Assembly: GCF_020497125.1 (NCBI RefSeq)
Contig: NC_059075.1
Coordinates: forward strand, 69,190,424 to 69,254,423
Source of the DNA: Mauremys mutica
Lineage: Eukaryota > Chordata > Testudines > Geoemydidae
Length of the DNA: 64,000 nucleotides
Direction of reading: 5' to 3'
The number at the start of each line of letters is the position of its first letter. Position 1 is the first letter of the stretch. Below the pieces are notes generated by a model. The model was not told the DNA's origin, searched no databases, and worked only from the letters and a program-made list of their open reading frames with translations. Below, piece after piece: positions 23,901 through 35,277 of the stretch. The translations under genes were made by a program, and so were the position numbers.

Positions 23901-26555
23901 GAACATGGGGACACTGGCACCTAAATGCTATGGTGATGGGCTCCTGATAGCTATCTAGACCAGAATACAGTTTCTAAACTTCAGTGAAACACAGTTTGGT
24001 CCTGTCCAGCCTGGCCAACCAAACTGTGTTTAAACTAAATTAGCATCAGTTAGTTTTAACCCATGTTTAAAACCTATTAAGCAAACAGGACATCTATTGA
24101 CCTAGAACAAATGGAACCAGACACGGAGCCTATGTTGTCCCAATCTTTACAAAGGACAGAAGATTTGCAGCTTCAGTGCCTGAATCCTTGAGTCCTGGGG
24201 GTCTTGGTTCTCAAACTGCACACTGACAGCCCTAGAGTAGCAGGCATTGGGCATTTTGCTCATTCTTCTCTTCAGGTCGGCCTGTGCACAGTGCGGAGGA
24301 GCTTACATGAAACCAAGTAGGTATTACACACTAGATGAATATATTGTGTTATGTCGTCTGTTCTAAGAGGTGCATTATCAGTGGCAAGCAAAAATTCAAC
24401 TGTTCGGCTCCATCCACACTAAAAGGAAGCGATGCTGATAAAATCCACAAATACCAAGCTACCTATGAATCCCTAAAATCACTAGTTTTGAAATATGTGC
24501 AATCACTCCTCATATCATACAGACACCTCACAGCGCCTGATTCTCCACTGCATTGCAGCTTGTGCAGTCACTTACACCTGTGCGGAGCCAATGTAAAAGG
24601 CTATCATTCAGATTTAGTAGCTTTTTAATACTCCCTTTAAACTGGCGCTGGCTTGCAACCTATAAGATGAAACTGGGCAATCTAGTTTCACTGTCTGAGA
24701 TGAGTAAAGTCCAAAGAACAGACAAACTGCTTCAGTGGGGCAAAGATTTTCAAAATTCTTTCCACTGTAATGATCAAAAATATTATTGTTATTAGTCAGG
24801 CAGGTAAGGGAACTTTACATGGTATATATATTGGCCTCGGTATAGGAAGCAGATGATCTATGGAGTGCAGGTCAGAGGTTTGTATCCAAAGGTGGCTTAA
24901 ATGACCATCTGTACACTCTCCTCATCCTGGCACTACCTCTGACCAACCTAGCTCCCCGCTTTCAACAAATTAGAGCCATTTTAAATCAGCTTTATTCAGC
25001 TGTTTGTAAATAGCCTCAAGAGGGCAAAAACATAAAGGATTGGATTAGCAATAGGAGTGTCCTGATCATGCCTATTTCTGCTGGCCACACCTCTTTCCCC
25101 TCCTACCACAGCAGCAGGAAGTGATGCATAAACCCCTGTGTTATTTCTGCACCACTGGAGGACCACGCTTGTGCTGGGGTGATCCTGCCTGGGCCTGTTC
25201 CACCAGATGTCAGAGCAGTGTGGTACAAAGTGGCTGCGCTGCATTGGAGGGCCTGGACCATAATTTTTATCTCAACAGCACGCTTTAAAGTAACACTGTG
25301 AAACGGCTTCAGAGCATTTTGAGCAGCCAAGCAACAGCCAGTGGGGGAGGGGAAGACAAGAAAAAGTAAAGGAAGTGAGAGAAGCAGAAACAAATGACCT
25401 ACTTGTATTCTCAAGAATTCCCCCCCCAGGGATTATCGTCCCCTCAGAAGTCTGATACCAGGGATGCAGGCTCAAACTCATTACCCGCCCACTCAGCCTC
25501 CCAGAGCTCAGCAACTCTTTGCTCCAAAGAGAACACGAGGGGCAGGCGCAGTGCCTGCTAGGAGAGAGATAAGGCATTCTCCTGCCAAACTGACAGGACG
25601 GAGCTGAGCTTTCAACACACGCCTCTCAGAAAAGCCAAATGAAGGTGGGAACTGCCCAATGAAGGAGATCAGCCCAGTTTGCTAGGATGCTCCACTCAGG
25701 AGAGCAACCATTCTGAGGGTGCTCTTTATACCCGCTATCAGCATTTATTCCAGAAGACACACTGGGCCATTTAGAGCTCTGGGGACAACTCTCAGCACAT
25801 CATGCTGAAAGTGCCCTCCAGGGTAGGGTTTTCTGTCTCCTGGGGTCCACTTCGCTCCTTATGAAGGTCCCAAGATCACCTGACTTTTAGTTGCTTTAAC
25901 TACACATGAAGTTGCCTGTTGTAACTCTGAGATGCACTGGACTTTTGGAATCCTATCAACACTCCATCTTTCACTGGCTCCTAGCATGGTCATTGTACAA
26001 GCATTTCCTCCTCCCTGGGAAGTGACAGCAAGTCAGTACCATGCCCTTCACATCTCCCCTGTGACTGGAATAACCACACTAAGGTGCATTGACAGAGCTT
26101 ACTGTGTGTTCGGAGTCTCAGGACTCAAGTTATGGGCATCAGATACGTCAGGGTTGAGGTGCATTGGGAGAATGGTGAGAAGGGCCATGACTGGAACAGC
26201 TGAAGGTGCTGCAGAAAAACATGAGGTACCTTTGGAGAGGTGGTGCAGCATTTGGATAAAAGGAGGTGCTGCAGATCCAGACTGAGCAGCGCTGGAGGGA
26301 GGGTACCAGGACTTGAATACCAGCTACAGTACAGTGGCTCTCTCAGGATGGACATAAAATACGCCATTTTGTCAGCAGTTTAGATAGGAAAGACTTTGGA
26401 GGACATAAGGAGAAGACCTGCAGGATTCAGGGAGAGAAGCACAGGAACACGTAGGGATCAGGGCTGAGGTGTACTTGTGGAGTTGGCTGTAGGTATCTTG
26501 CACTACGAGTGTGCAATATGTCTGCTGACTCTAGTCATACTATTAGTCATATTGG
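20961..26555. other. Long intron stretch with little recognised
   Basis: No gene, RNA gene or clear transposon was recognised over 5.6 kb. Weak ancient-repeat traces exist near 23020-23060 (GAGCACCCTTAACTCC) and 24540-24610. This part may deserve alignment to other amniotes for conserved noncoding elements. Confidence 0.4.
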
Positions 26556-26559
26556 CTCT

Positions 26560-26720
26560 AAGCATAAAGTTACAGGCAATGTGGTTCAGTGGGTAGAGCA
26601 TCACCCTAAGACTTGTGAGACCTAGGTTCTATTCCCAGCTCTGTCACTGACCTGCTGTGACACCTTGGGCAAGTCACTTCATCTCTCTCTCTGTGCCTCA
26701 ATTTCCCAACCCACCCTTTA
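26560..26720 (+). repeat. MIR-type SINE
   Basis: Shows the tRNA-like head (TTCAGTGGGTAGAGCATCAC), the core with TTCTATTCCCAGCTCTG, and CTTGGGCAAGTCACTTCATC then TGCCTCAATTTCCC. This is the conserved amniote MIR/CORE-SINE pattern. Confidence 0.8.
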
Positions 26721-28782
26721 CCTGTCTTGCTTCATTAGACCGAGAGATCTTTGGTGCAGAGCCCATGGAGCCCCTATCACAGTGGAGCCCTGATCTTGGT
26801 GAGGCCTCCAGGCACTACTGGAGGCACAATCCTTCACTTTCACCAGCACAGAATTCATACAGAAAATAAAGCAAACCATTGTTCTGGTGGGTCCCCGACT
26901 AGATGGATCTGCACATTATGCTCATTTGTTCAATTGCCTGTATCACATGGACTCCTAAACTTAGCAAAGCATTTCTTCCGGGGAGCCCAAAGGCAGATCT
27001 CCAAGCCAGACGCAGGCATTTGCATTTAATAGCATGTTCAAAAATGGCTCAGTACAGCACTTAAGAACAAGTAATTAAAGGGAATATCACTGCAGTACAG
27101 TCTCTCATTAGCAGTGTAATTAGTCTGCTGAAAATAATTAACATTCCTTTCTACAAAGAGAACAGAGGACCCATTACATTCATTACATCAGCTCTAAACA
27201 AGCAAAACAAAGGCCCTAGAAGAGGGTCTTCCATTCAGGGAGATGGAAAAACAAGTGTCCAACAACAATGCGGATGTTTCATACCTAGGAAAACAATGGA
27301 GAGGCCTCAGGACAGGAGGCTGCCATCCAAACGGAATTCAACCTGTGCAGTGATGTTGGGGCTCAGAGAGATCAGTGCATGCAGGTGGATACGGAGGAGT
27401 GGTACATGTGATTGGTTGACGTAAACATCTGGGTGTGTGATTGGTTGATGTATGTCAGGTGTTGGTGTGTGGGTATGTGTAAATGTTGTAAACGTAGATG
27501 GCAGGTACACAGATCATACGTAAGGCTCTGTGGCATGGCTGCATTAGTCATAGGAGTATAGTCGGGACATGTCTGATTGGTGTGTCTGTGTTATTTGTGT
27601 GCAGGAGATTGATACTTCTGGTAGTGTGCAAGTCAGTGTGATAAGTAGGTGTGCTGTATGTTTCAGTGCATGTGACAGTCATAGGGAAGCGCATGACTGG
27701 GTGCCACTGGTGTATGCACGTTTGTGACTAGTGTATAATGGTGGTGGGGTGTGCACTGGTGAGAGAGGCAGAGGAATGTCACTCTTCTTCAACATTGCCT
27801 TCCTGAACTCAGCCTTTGAAAAAAAGCAGCATTGTACAGTCACCTCTTAAATCAGCTATGTTAGCTCAAGGACTTTCCCCACACCCAAAGAAAAACAGAG
27901 ACACCACACATTCTGTGCCCTTCCATCCCTGTGATCAATTGACAAACCACTAGCTGTAACAAAGAAAGATCCTGCTCTCTCAGCCTTTCCTGAAAGCCAA
28001 GTTTAAAATGTTCTCACTTTCAATTATTAACAGTTAGATCCACCCCTCCATGTATAAAAATCCCCAAATGTCAGAAGTCACAGCTATTAAAAAACAACCC
28101 ACCCCAGGAAAATGCTAGAATCCACCATTTCATGACCTACATGCAGCCATAATCATAATCTTGCTCTTATGACTCACATATGCAAGTGAGGTGATAGGTG
28201 TCTGTGTGTGACAGAAGCATGTGTGTCCAAAGGTTGTGCCTGTGATCAGTTAATGTGTATTGAATGTGTTAGGTATGTGCCTGTGATTAGTGTATGTTTG
28301 AGATTGGTGTATGTGTTCTGAACGTGTTAGGTATGAGTATTAATGGTTTGTAGCATGTATGAGAGCAAGGGATATGGGTCATCATAACCTTGTGCTTATA
28401 TCTTCAATGTCTGCTGCAGAAGCTACTGTATTATCTCAAAATCCATGTGACGTTTCAGTGCCTCACTCGGCTGCAAAGGAGCCATGGTTTCCAACACGCT
28501 GGTGTTCATAGTTTGTTCAGGGGACACAGCAAACACAATAAACATAAGTACCCACAGTTGCCTATCTTGGGATTTCCATCCTGCTTTTGAGTTGGATACA
28601 TTTCCCTTGGTATGAGAGTTGAGCACTTATAAACCATTAAGTGGAACTGCCGTGAGGCTCAAGACCAGCAGCACAAAGGGCGCCACAGCTACATTGCTAT
28701 GGAAACCACCCAGACACAAGTCAAAAGCCTGGCTTGCTTTGTCTGTGTATTTCTTCTCCTAATAAGTAATGTATTCTTCCAT
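26721..28782. repeat. Intron with two TG-rich decayed arrays (27395-27780, 28190-28345)
   Basis: The arrays are built from degenerate GTGATTGGTTGA, GTGTGT and GTGTTAGGTATG units. They are separated by ordinary sequence at 27785-28180. I read them as two remnants of one old TG microsatellite or minisatellite. No gene seen. Confidence 0.5.
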
Positions 28783-29073
28783 GTTTCAGAGGGGTAGCCC
28801 TGTTAGTCTGTATCAGCAAAAACAACGAGGAATCCTTGTGGCACCTGAGAGACTAACAATTTTATTTGGGCATAAGCTTTCGTGGGCTATAACCCACTTC
28901 ATCAGATCCATGGAGTGAAAAATACAGTAAGCAGGTATAAATATACAGCACATGAAAAGATGGGAGTTGCCTTACCAAGTGGGAGGTCAGTGCTAACGAG
29001 GCCCATTAAATTAGGGTACATGTGGCCCATTCCCAACAGTTAACAAGAAGGTGTGAGTATCAACAGAGGGAAA

Positions 29074-29159
29074 GCAGCAAAAAATCCTGTGGCACCTTAT
29101 AGGCTAACGGACGTTTTGGAGCATGAGCTTTCATGGGTGAATACCCACTTCGTCGGATG
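29074..29159 (-). mobile_element. Short Penelope-derived insertion with 13-bp target duplication
   Basis: CAACAGAGGGAAA occurs at 29061-29073 and 29160-29172. Between them 86 bp read GCAGCAAAAAATCCTGTGGC through GTCGGATG. The same subfamily is at 56977-57068. The length-variable duplication suggests target-primed insertion. A minus-strand hammerhead-like core occupies 29119-29157. Confidence 0.85.
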
Positions 29160-29265
29160 CAACAGAGGGAAAATTATTTTTTGTAGTGACCCAGCCACTC
29201 CCAATCTTTATTCAGGCCTAATTTGATGGTGTCAAGTTTGCAAATTAATTCCAATCTGCAGTTTC

Positions 29266-29872
29266 TCATTGAAGTCTGTTTCTGAAGTTTTTTTGTTGAA
29301 GAATGGACACTTTTAAGTCTGTTATTGAGTGTCCAGGAAGACTGAAGTGCTCTCCTACTGGTTTTTGAATGTTACAATTCTTGATATCTGATTTGTGTCC
29401 ATTTATTCTTTTGCGTAGAGACTGTCCGGTTTGGCCAATGTACATGGCAGAGGGGCACTGCTGGCACATGATGACATATATCACATTGGTAGGTCCTGAT
29501 GGTGTGGCTGATGTGGTTAGGGCCTATGGTGGTGTCCCTTGAATAGATATGTGGACAGAGTTGGCAGCAGGGTTTGTTGCAGGGATTGGTTCCTGAGTTA
29601 GTGTTTTTGTTGTGTGGTGTGTAGTTGCTGGTGAGTATTTGCTTCAGGTTGGGGGGCTGTCTGTAAGCGAGGACTGGCCTATCTACCAAGGGATCATCCT
29701 TCAGGACAGGTTGTAGATCCTTGATGATCCGCTGGAGAGGTTTTAGTTGAGGGCTGTAGGTGATGGCTAGTGGCGTTCTTGTCAACTGTTGGGAATGGGC
29801 CACAGCCACCCTAATTGAATTGGCCTCGTTAGCACTGACCCCCACTTGGTAAGGCAACTCCCATCTTTTCAT
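29266..29872 (-). pseudogene. Penelope-like GIY-YIG endonuclease region, frameshifted
   Basis: Two overlapping minus-strand frames give one broken protein. The first (29872 down to 29372) includes 'DRPVLAYRQPPNLKQIL', a typical post-RT linker, and a cysteine cluster 'CNKPCCQLCPHI'. The second (29484 down to 29266) holds the GIY-YIG core: 'IYVIMCQQC', then 'MYIGQTGQSLRKRINGHKSD' with the conserved Tyr, Gly, Arg and His of the fold, and 'GEHF' for the later Glu region. A frameshift between them near 29470 shows the copy is dead. The first Met of the upper frame lies inside the right terminal arm and is not a real start. Confidence 0.75.
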
Positions 29873-30000
29873 GTGCTGTGATATATATACTGCTTACTGT
29901 ATTTTTCACTCCATGCATCTGATGAAGTGGTTATAGCCCACGAAAGCTTACGCCCAAATAAATTTGTTAGTCTCTAAGGTGCCACCAGGACTCCTCATGG

Positions 30001-32440
30001 TTTTTGTATTCTAACCACGCAAGGGGTTACATTCTTACCCTAAACAGTCAGTCATCTCTATAGCTGCTATGATTACAGTGAGGGAGAGCCAGCTGAGAGT
30101 CTGACTATCTGCAAGCAGGGAAAAAGTGTTCTGGGCCACAGGAATTCTGGGGGATGTGGAGGAGTGATGGGGGAATGCTGATGACTCTAACTGGCAGCAT
30201 CCTTTGACCAGAGCTAATAGAGTGCTTTTGTCACTGCCCTAAATGCCAGAGCCGTAATGGGAACATGATGATGATGATGATGAATAGAGTGGTTGGAGGG
30301 CGCTTTAATATAAACCAGCAGCAGGAAAGGAGTAAATTATAAGAAAGGTCTCTGCAGCCTAATATGTGAATTCTGTGCTGAGGAACAGCTACCAGGTTGA
30401 CAGCCCTGGAAAGCAAAACCCTTTTTTCTCCTCAGTGCAGCCTTCCCTCATTCGGCTCTGTCAAAAAAAAAAACTCACTCCTGACCCAAGAGGATCTTCT
30501 TTGGGGGTGGGAGGGGAAATCAGACTCTAGTCTGGTGAATCTTTAGCCTCCCTGCTTAGGCTGCCAACAAGGTCACCAACCACCATGCTGACAACTGCCT
30601 AATAGCAAATGAACTGAAACAACTAGCTCACTTCACATAGGCTGTGGCACAGCCTCTTAACATCTTCTCTTCCACTGAGAGAGTTTGGGCTGGGAAAAAT
30701 CCTTACTCGTGACTCAGGAACTTTCGGCAGGGGCACCTAGACTGTTTTTGAACATGGACTCACAAGAGACTGCTTGGCACAAACTATTAATCAAGGTGCA
30801 AATTCCCCTCCCAAAGCAAAGAGCCACTGCCCAACTAGCCCATCACATCCCTTCTTGTAGAAAACATCAGACCACTACTTCCCAGCTTAGCCTCAGCTCA
30901 TTTACTCACCCAGATAACAGCTAGTCCCAATTTTGCTGAGTGACACTGCTTCCTATCAGAACTGCTTGCAAGATGAGCAAAGGTTGCACAATCCCTTTCC
31001 TGGCCTGGGAAATGTCACGCAGCATTGCAACAGCCACAGCTTCCTGGACAACAAGCAGACAGAAGTGGCAATCAGTCTGTAGGGTTCCATCCCTGTGGTT
31101 TTGGAAGTAGATCTGTCTGTATATTCAGTGGCTAGAACTCTGAGCAGCCTAAATGGATGAAACACACAGGAGGCATTTGAGGGATTAATTATTCATAGCC
31201 TTGTTCAGCTGCCAATATCTCTGGGGTTCTTTATGCCCACACAGGTGCTTGATTTTTGTTTTAACAGTAATGGAAGATGGCTGTGCTTCCTTTGATGGTT
31301 CCTGAGGGCAAGCGATAAGCAGCACTTGCACTACTCATACCAGCTTTTTTAATAACCATGCTCACAGCTTCATCATTGACACAACACTTGGATTCATTCC
31401 AATAGCTCAGTCCACAAGCAGCTTTCTGAGGAACCCTGCTGACACCTGGTTTATCATAACCTTGCTACAGTGCTGGCCTGAACTTTACAGTTCAGTGGAT
31501 GATAGTTTTCTACCAACTGAAGCACTGTTTTCAGCTGAGTAAAGGGCAGCGAGATCACATTTGGAGCCCTAGGCAGCAGCTAATATTGCTTACCCATCAG
31601 CATTTCTGCAATCAACCTCATCTCTTTCCCTCCCCAGCTGACGGGAATCCATGAGAATCACCTGGTCCCCAACTGCAACTTCATCTGGACAATGGAATCT
31701 GGATGTGCTATGTAAAACAGCAATTGTTAACTAAAGGAGAAGTATCTGTGGGGTAGGGGAGAGGTTGGATGGGTGGTTAAGGGATGTCACAATCTCTCTT
31801 TGGGCAGGATTTCCCTCAGTAGTAGAAGTGAAGAATGCCACAGCCAAGGATCTCCTAGAGAGAGCTACTAAGAATGAGCCCTATTGGGACAGAGGATAAA
31901 TCAAAGGAGGAATGGAGAGTTGGAGAGTCCATGTGAGTTGCATATACTCCATACTGAGCTGTTAGGGGGATTGCCTTGTTATAAACAGAGTTATAAGATA
32001 AGATAAGATAAAGAAGACCAGGAAGTACTGCAAGTACTGGGAGCTATTAATGAAAATTGGTCCACACTATAGAATTGCACTGGTGCAGCTAATAACAGTG
32101 CGCTTGAACTGCTGCAGGCTGTAATGACCAGAGCATCTATACTAGGCCTCCTGTTTTAGATGCACAAAACACACTGCAGCCCCATCAAGCACTCCCTGCA
32201 AGCACTGCAGGGTCTCTGGATTGTTACACTTACCCTGCAATGCCAAGCATAGGTGCCTGGATTAAGTATGTAAAGTCTACGGTGTCCATCAACCATTCTG
32301 ATTCAGTAGCATTTTACACCCACTATGCAACTAGTGTAAATGACTATATAAGGCATAGAGTAATGGTGAATTGAGCCCAATGGATTTATACTAGTGTCAA
32401 ACTGGAGTAACATAACAGTGAATCAGGCCCTGAAATCATG
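30001..32440. other. Intron sequence with small simple repeats
   Basis: An ATG repeat at about 30265-30283 and an ATAAG/GATAA repeat at about 31992-32013 are seen. An old repeat trace with AGTGTAAATGACTATATAAG lies at 32300-32430. No gene supported. Confidence 0.45.
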
Positions 32441-32444
32441 CATC

Positions 32445-32520
32445 AACTCTTTTGCTAAGCTAGGAATAGAATCCAGATCTTCTGACACACCCCTGTGCTT
32501 TAGCCACAAGATCTTCCACT
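32445..32520 (-). repeat. MIR head fragment (antisense)
   Basis: Reads AATAGAATCCAGATCTTCTG and CCTGTGCTTTAGCCACAAGA, the reverse of the MIR tRNA-like head. Short and diverged. Confidence 0.5.
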
Positions 32521-32689
32521 CTTTACCTGCTGTTTTCCTTTAGTCCCTAGCTGTTGTTTGTTGTGCTTATTTTTATAGGCCGAGTGCACCTGCTTATGCT
32601 GTATTAGAGAGGCAGTAACACCACAATATGTTTAACCAACTAATTATGAGTGACCAGAACAATGTGATGCAAAAGTAAAGAAAGAAAAT

Positions 32690-32830
32690 CAGAGGCAGCA
32701 TGGTTCGGTGGGCAAGGCGTGGGACTGGAACTCAGGAGACCTGAATCCTATTCCGTGCTCTGCCTCTAATCTGCACTGTGACCTTAAACAAGTCACTTCA
32801 ACTCTGTGCCTCTGTTTCCCCTCCCATCCT
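32690..32830 (+). repeat. MIR-type SINE
   Basis: Head AGCATGGTTCGGTGGGCAAG, middle GGAACTCAGGAGACCTGAAT, and AACAAGTCACTTCAACTCTG with TGCCTCTGTTTCCC. Same order as the copy at 26560. Confidence 0.8.
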
Positions 32831-33200
32831 TTGTCTGTCATATCATCTATTTACATTCTAAGTGCCATAGTTGACAGGCCACCTGCACCTCAGACCCCTT
32901 CTCTCATCTCTCTGAGTGCCCCCCAAAGGTCCTAGGCTTTAGGCCTTGTTCCCTCATCTCATCTCTGGGCAAACAGTCTTAAATTTTTATTGTCCTTTGA
33001 TCTTTTGGGTCCCAGCCTTGGTAAACAATCTGTGTAACTTGGCTGGAGCCAAGGAAGTCAATAATTCATCAATTATTGCAGAGCAGCCTCACATCCTTCA
33101 CAGTAAGCTCCTTGGACCAGGGATGCTTACTAACTATTTGTACAGCACCTAGCACAAAGGGGTCCCAATCTTGGTTGGAGCATCTAGATACTCTTGTAGC
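32831..33200 (+). repeat. Ancient LINE tail (L3/CR1-like)
   Basis: The last part has AGTAAGCTCCTTGGACCAGG and TTTGTACAGCACCTAGCACA, matching the tail at 56270-56345. The upstream 200 bases are only loosely similar. Confidence 0.45.
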
Positions 33201-33204
33201 CCAA

Positions 33205-34705
33205 GAGTAGCCTTCCTATCTCTCAGGGCCAGGGTGCCCCCTCCGGCAGTGGCGGGGTGTCAGTACGACCACCAGAGGTTTTGTCAGGCAGCCTGGTCTG
33301 CAGCTGCACAATTGCCCAAATAGCAGTTCAAATCTCCAAAGGAGGATTAAGCATATCACCAGCTGGCTGGTAGTTCAGGCCTCCTGGTGTGGGGTGAACA
33401 ACAATAGTCTATGGCTCAGGCCCTCTGAGTGCGGGCTGAGCAATTAAACGGTCTATATTGCCGGCCTTCTGGCCTAAAGATTAGAGCACAACCAGTCCCT
33501 GTACAATGCTGGGGGGAGAGGGATCTGGGGCCACCCTGCTCCATCAGGTCCCAGCCCAGGGCCCTAGACGTGGCAGGTGATCCCGGCCGGGGTCAGCAGG
33601 GAAATATGTGATAGCTGCCTCGCGTCCCAGCAGCACACCCAGACCAAAGTCTCTTTTCCATGGGCTGATTCCTACTGGTTCCTGTTGGCACTGCTCTGTC
33701 GCCACTGGGACCTGACTCTCAGTGTCATGATCAGGCGGCCCTTCCTCCAGTCTCTCCCCGGGGCCTTCCATCTCCTGGGGCAGTGGTTTGCCTTTCTTTT
33801 ATGCTCCCGGTCACAGGCTCGGCTGAGGGCTCAGCTCCCTGGGAAGGACAGCCGCCTCCTTCCCTTGTCCAGCCCTAACTGAGCTGTACTGCAGGGTAGG
33901 GTTGCCAACATTCTAACTGCACAAAACCGAACACCCTTGCCCCAACCCCTGCCCTGCCCCTTCTCTGAGGCCCTGCCCCCACTCACTCCAGCCCCCCTCC
34001 CTCAGTTGCTTGCTCTCCCCCACCCTCACTCACTTTCACTGGGCTAGGACAGGGTTGGAGTGTGGGAGGGAGTGAGGGCTCCTGCTGGGGGTGCAAGCTC
34101 CTGGGTGGGGCCAGAAATGAGGCGATCAGGATGCGGGGGAGGCTCTGGACTGGGGCAAGGGGTTGGGGTAAGCAAGGGGGGGGTGGGCTCCAGCCGGGCA
34201 TGCAGGGTCTGGGGTGGGGCTGGGGATGAGGAGCTTGGGGTGCAGGAGGGGGCTCTGGGCTAGGGCCAACGGGTTTGGAGTGCGGGAGCAGGCTTAGGGC
34301 TGGGGCAGGGGATTTGGGAGGGGATTCAGGGTGCGAGCTCTGGGAGGGAGTTTGGATGCCTGAGGGGGCTCAGGATTGGGGCAAGGGGTTGGGGTGCAGG
34401 TCAGGGTGCGGGGTCTGAGAGGGAGTTTGGGGTGCAGGCTCCAGCCAGGTGGCACTTACCTCAGGCAGCTCCCAGTCCGGGAGCTGCACAGAGCCAGCCC
34501 TGCTGCGCCGCCAACCGGACTTTTAACGGCCCAGTCAGCGGTGCTGACCAGAGCTGCCAGGGTCCCTTTTTGACCAGGTGTTCTAGTCGAAAACCAGATG
34601 TCTAGCAACCCTACTGCAGGGCCCTGTTCTTATACTTCCTGCCTTTCCCCTGCACTTCCTCCAGAGGGGGCAGAGTGAGGTCAGATGAGGCCACTCTGCT
34701 TCCTT
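33205..34705 (-). repeat. Unclassified repeat, possibly LTR-like, split by a hAT element
   Basis: Minus-strand reading starts near TGTAAGGAAGCAGAGTGGCC (34705) and has a TATA-like AGTATAAGAACAGGG soon after, as an LTR might. No second LTR, coding domain or target duplication was found. The hAT element at 33897-34613 interrupts it. Kept only as a candidate. Confidence 0.3.
33897..34613. mobile_element. hAT element, 717 bp, perfect 8-bp target duplication
   Basis: Ends TAGGGTTGCCAACATTCTAA and (reverse) TAGGGTTGCTAGACATCTGG; CTGCAGGG at 33889-33896 and 34614-34621. The GC-rich interior repeats GGGGCTGGGG-like units. A copy in the same family is nested at 54833-55592. No transposase frame. Confidence 0.92.
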
Positions 34706-35175
34706 ACACCAAGTAATAAACAATAAATCCTTGCTAAAAATCAGCACAAAACTCTCCCATAATAACTCAAAGTTTTCCCTACAGTTGTCTGCTGCCCCTA
34801 TTTTATTGTCCAGAAGACTATAAACCCAACCAAAAGGTGACTAACAGAGACAATAGCCAGTATGCGAAGGATGACATTGTCCTAAGTTACCTAGTAATAG
34901 GAGTTGTATGGATGTAGTGCCTAACAGTCCAAGCCCCATTGTGCTAGACACAGTATAAACATATCATTACAGGATGGTTCCTGACCATGTACGGGCCTGT
35001 TTACCCATGGAGATGTTCCTGATTAACTCCATGTATGGACCCACTTGTTCCGGAAGAAGACTGCCTTGTTTGTGCATTAAGCTAAACAGGAACAAGGCAC
35101 TCTTTATTGTGGAAAAAGATTGTCCACACATGGAGTTAAATCAGGAACAATTACATGTACAGACAAGCCCTACGT
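34706..35175. other. Intron sequence; L3-like tail fragment at 34912-34972
   Basis: The fragment reads ATTGTGCTAGACACAGTATA in antisense relative to the tail at 33100. The remainder is unassigned. Confidence 0.4.
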
Positions 35176-35277
35176 ATCCGACTACATACAGGCTGGGATT
35201 TTCAAAGGAGCCTAATCGATTTAGGATTGAAATTCAATGGGATTTGTGTGCCTAACCCCCTTAGGTTCCTTCAAAAA
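35176..35277. repeat. Palindromic MITE-like repeat
   Basis: Arms CTGGGATTTTCAAAGGAGCC and CCTTAGGTTCCTTCAAAAAC with a centre around TTGAAATTCAATGGGA. A compact self-complementary old repeat; family not named. Confidence 0.5.

Larger units (their letters stand above)
28783..30000 (-). mobile_element. Penelope-like retroelement with inverted terminal arms
   Basis: A minus-strand remnant of a Penelope-like element. The left arm (about 28830-29048) and right arm (about 29780-29995) are inverted copies sharing GTGAAAAATACAGTAAGCAG, GAAAAGATGGGAGTTGCC and CAGTGCTAACGAGGCC. Between them lies coding sequence for the C-terminal linker and GIY-YIG endonuclease. The reverse transcriptase core is absent. 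A short insertion at 29074-29159 splits the left side. Inverted or partial 'pLTR' arms are known for this group. Confidence 0.75.

Noticed and set aside
26570..26645. Possible tRNA-like gene
   Set aside because: Order of blocks after it is that of a MIR SINE, so the tRNA resemblance is ancestral.
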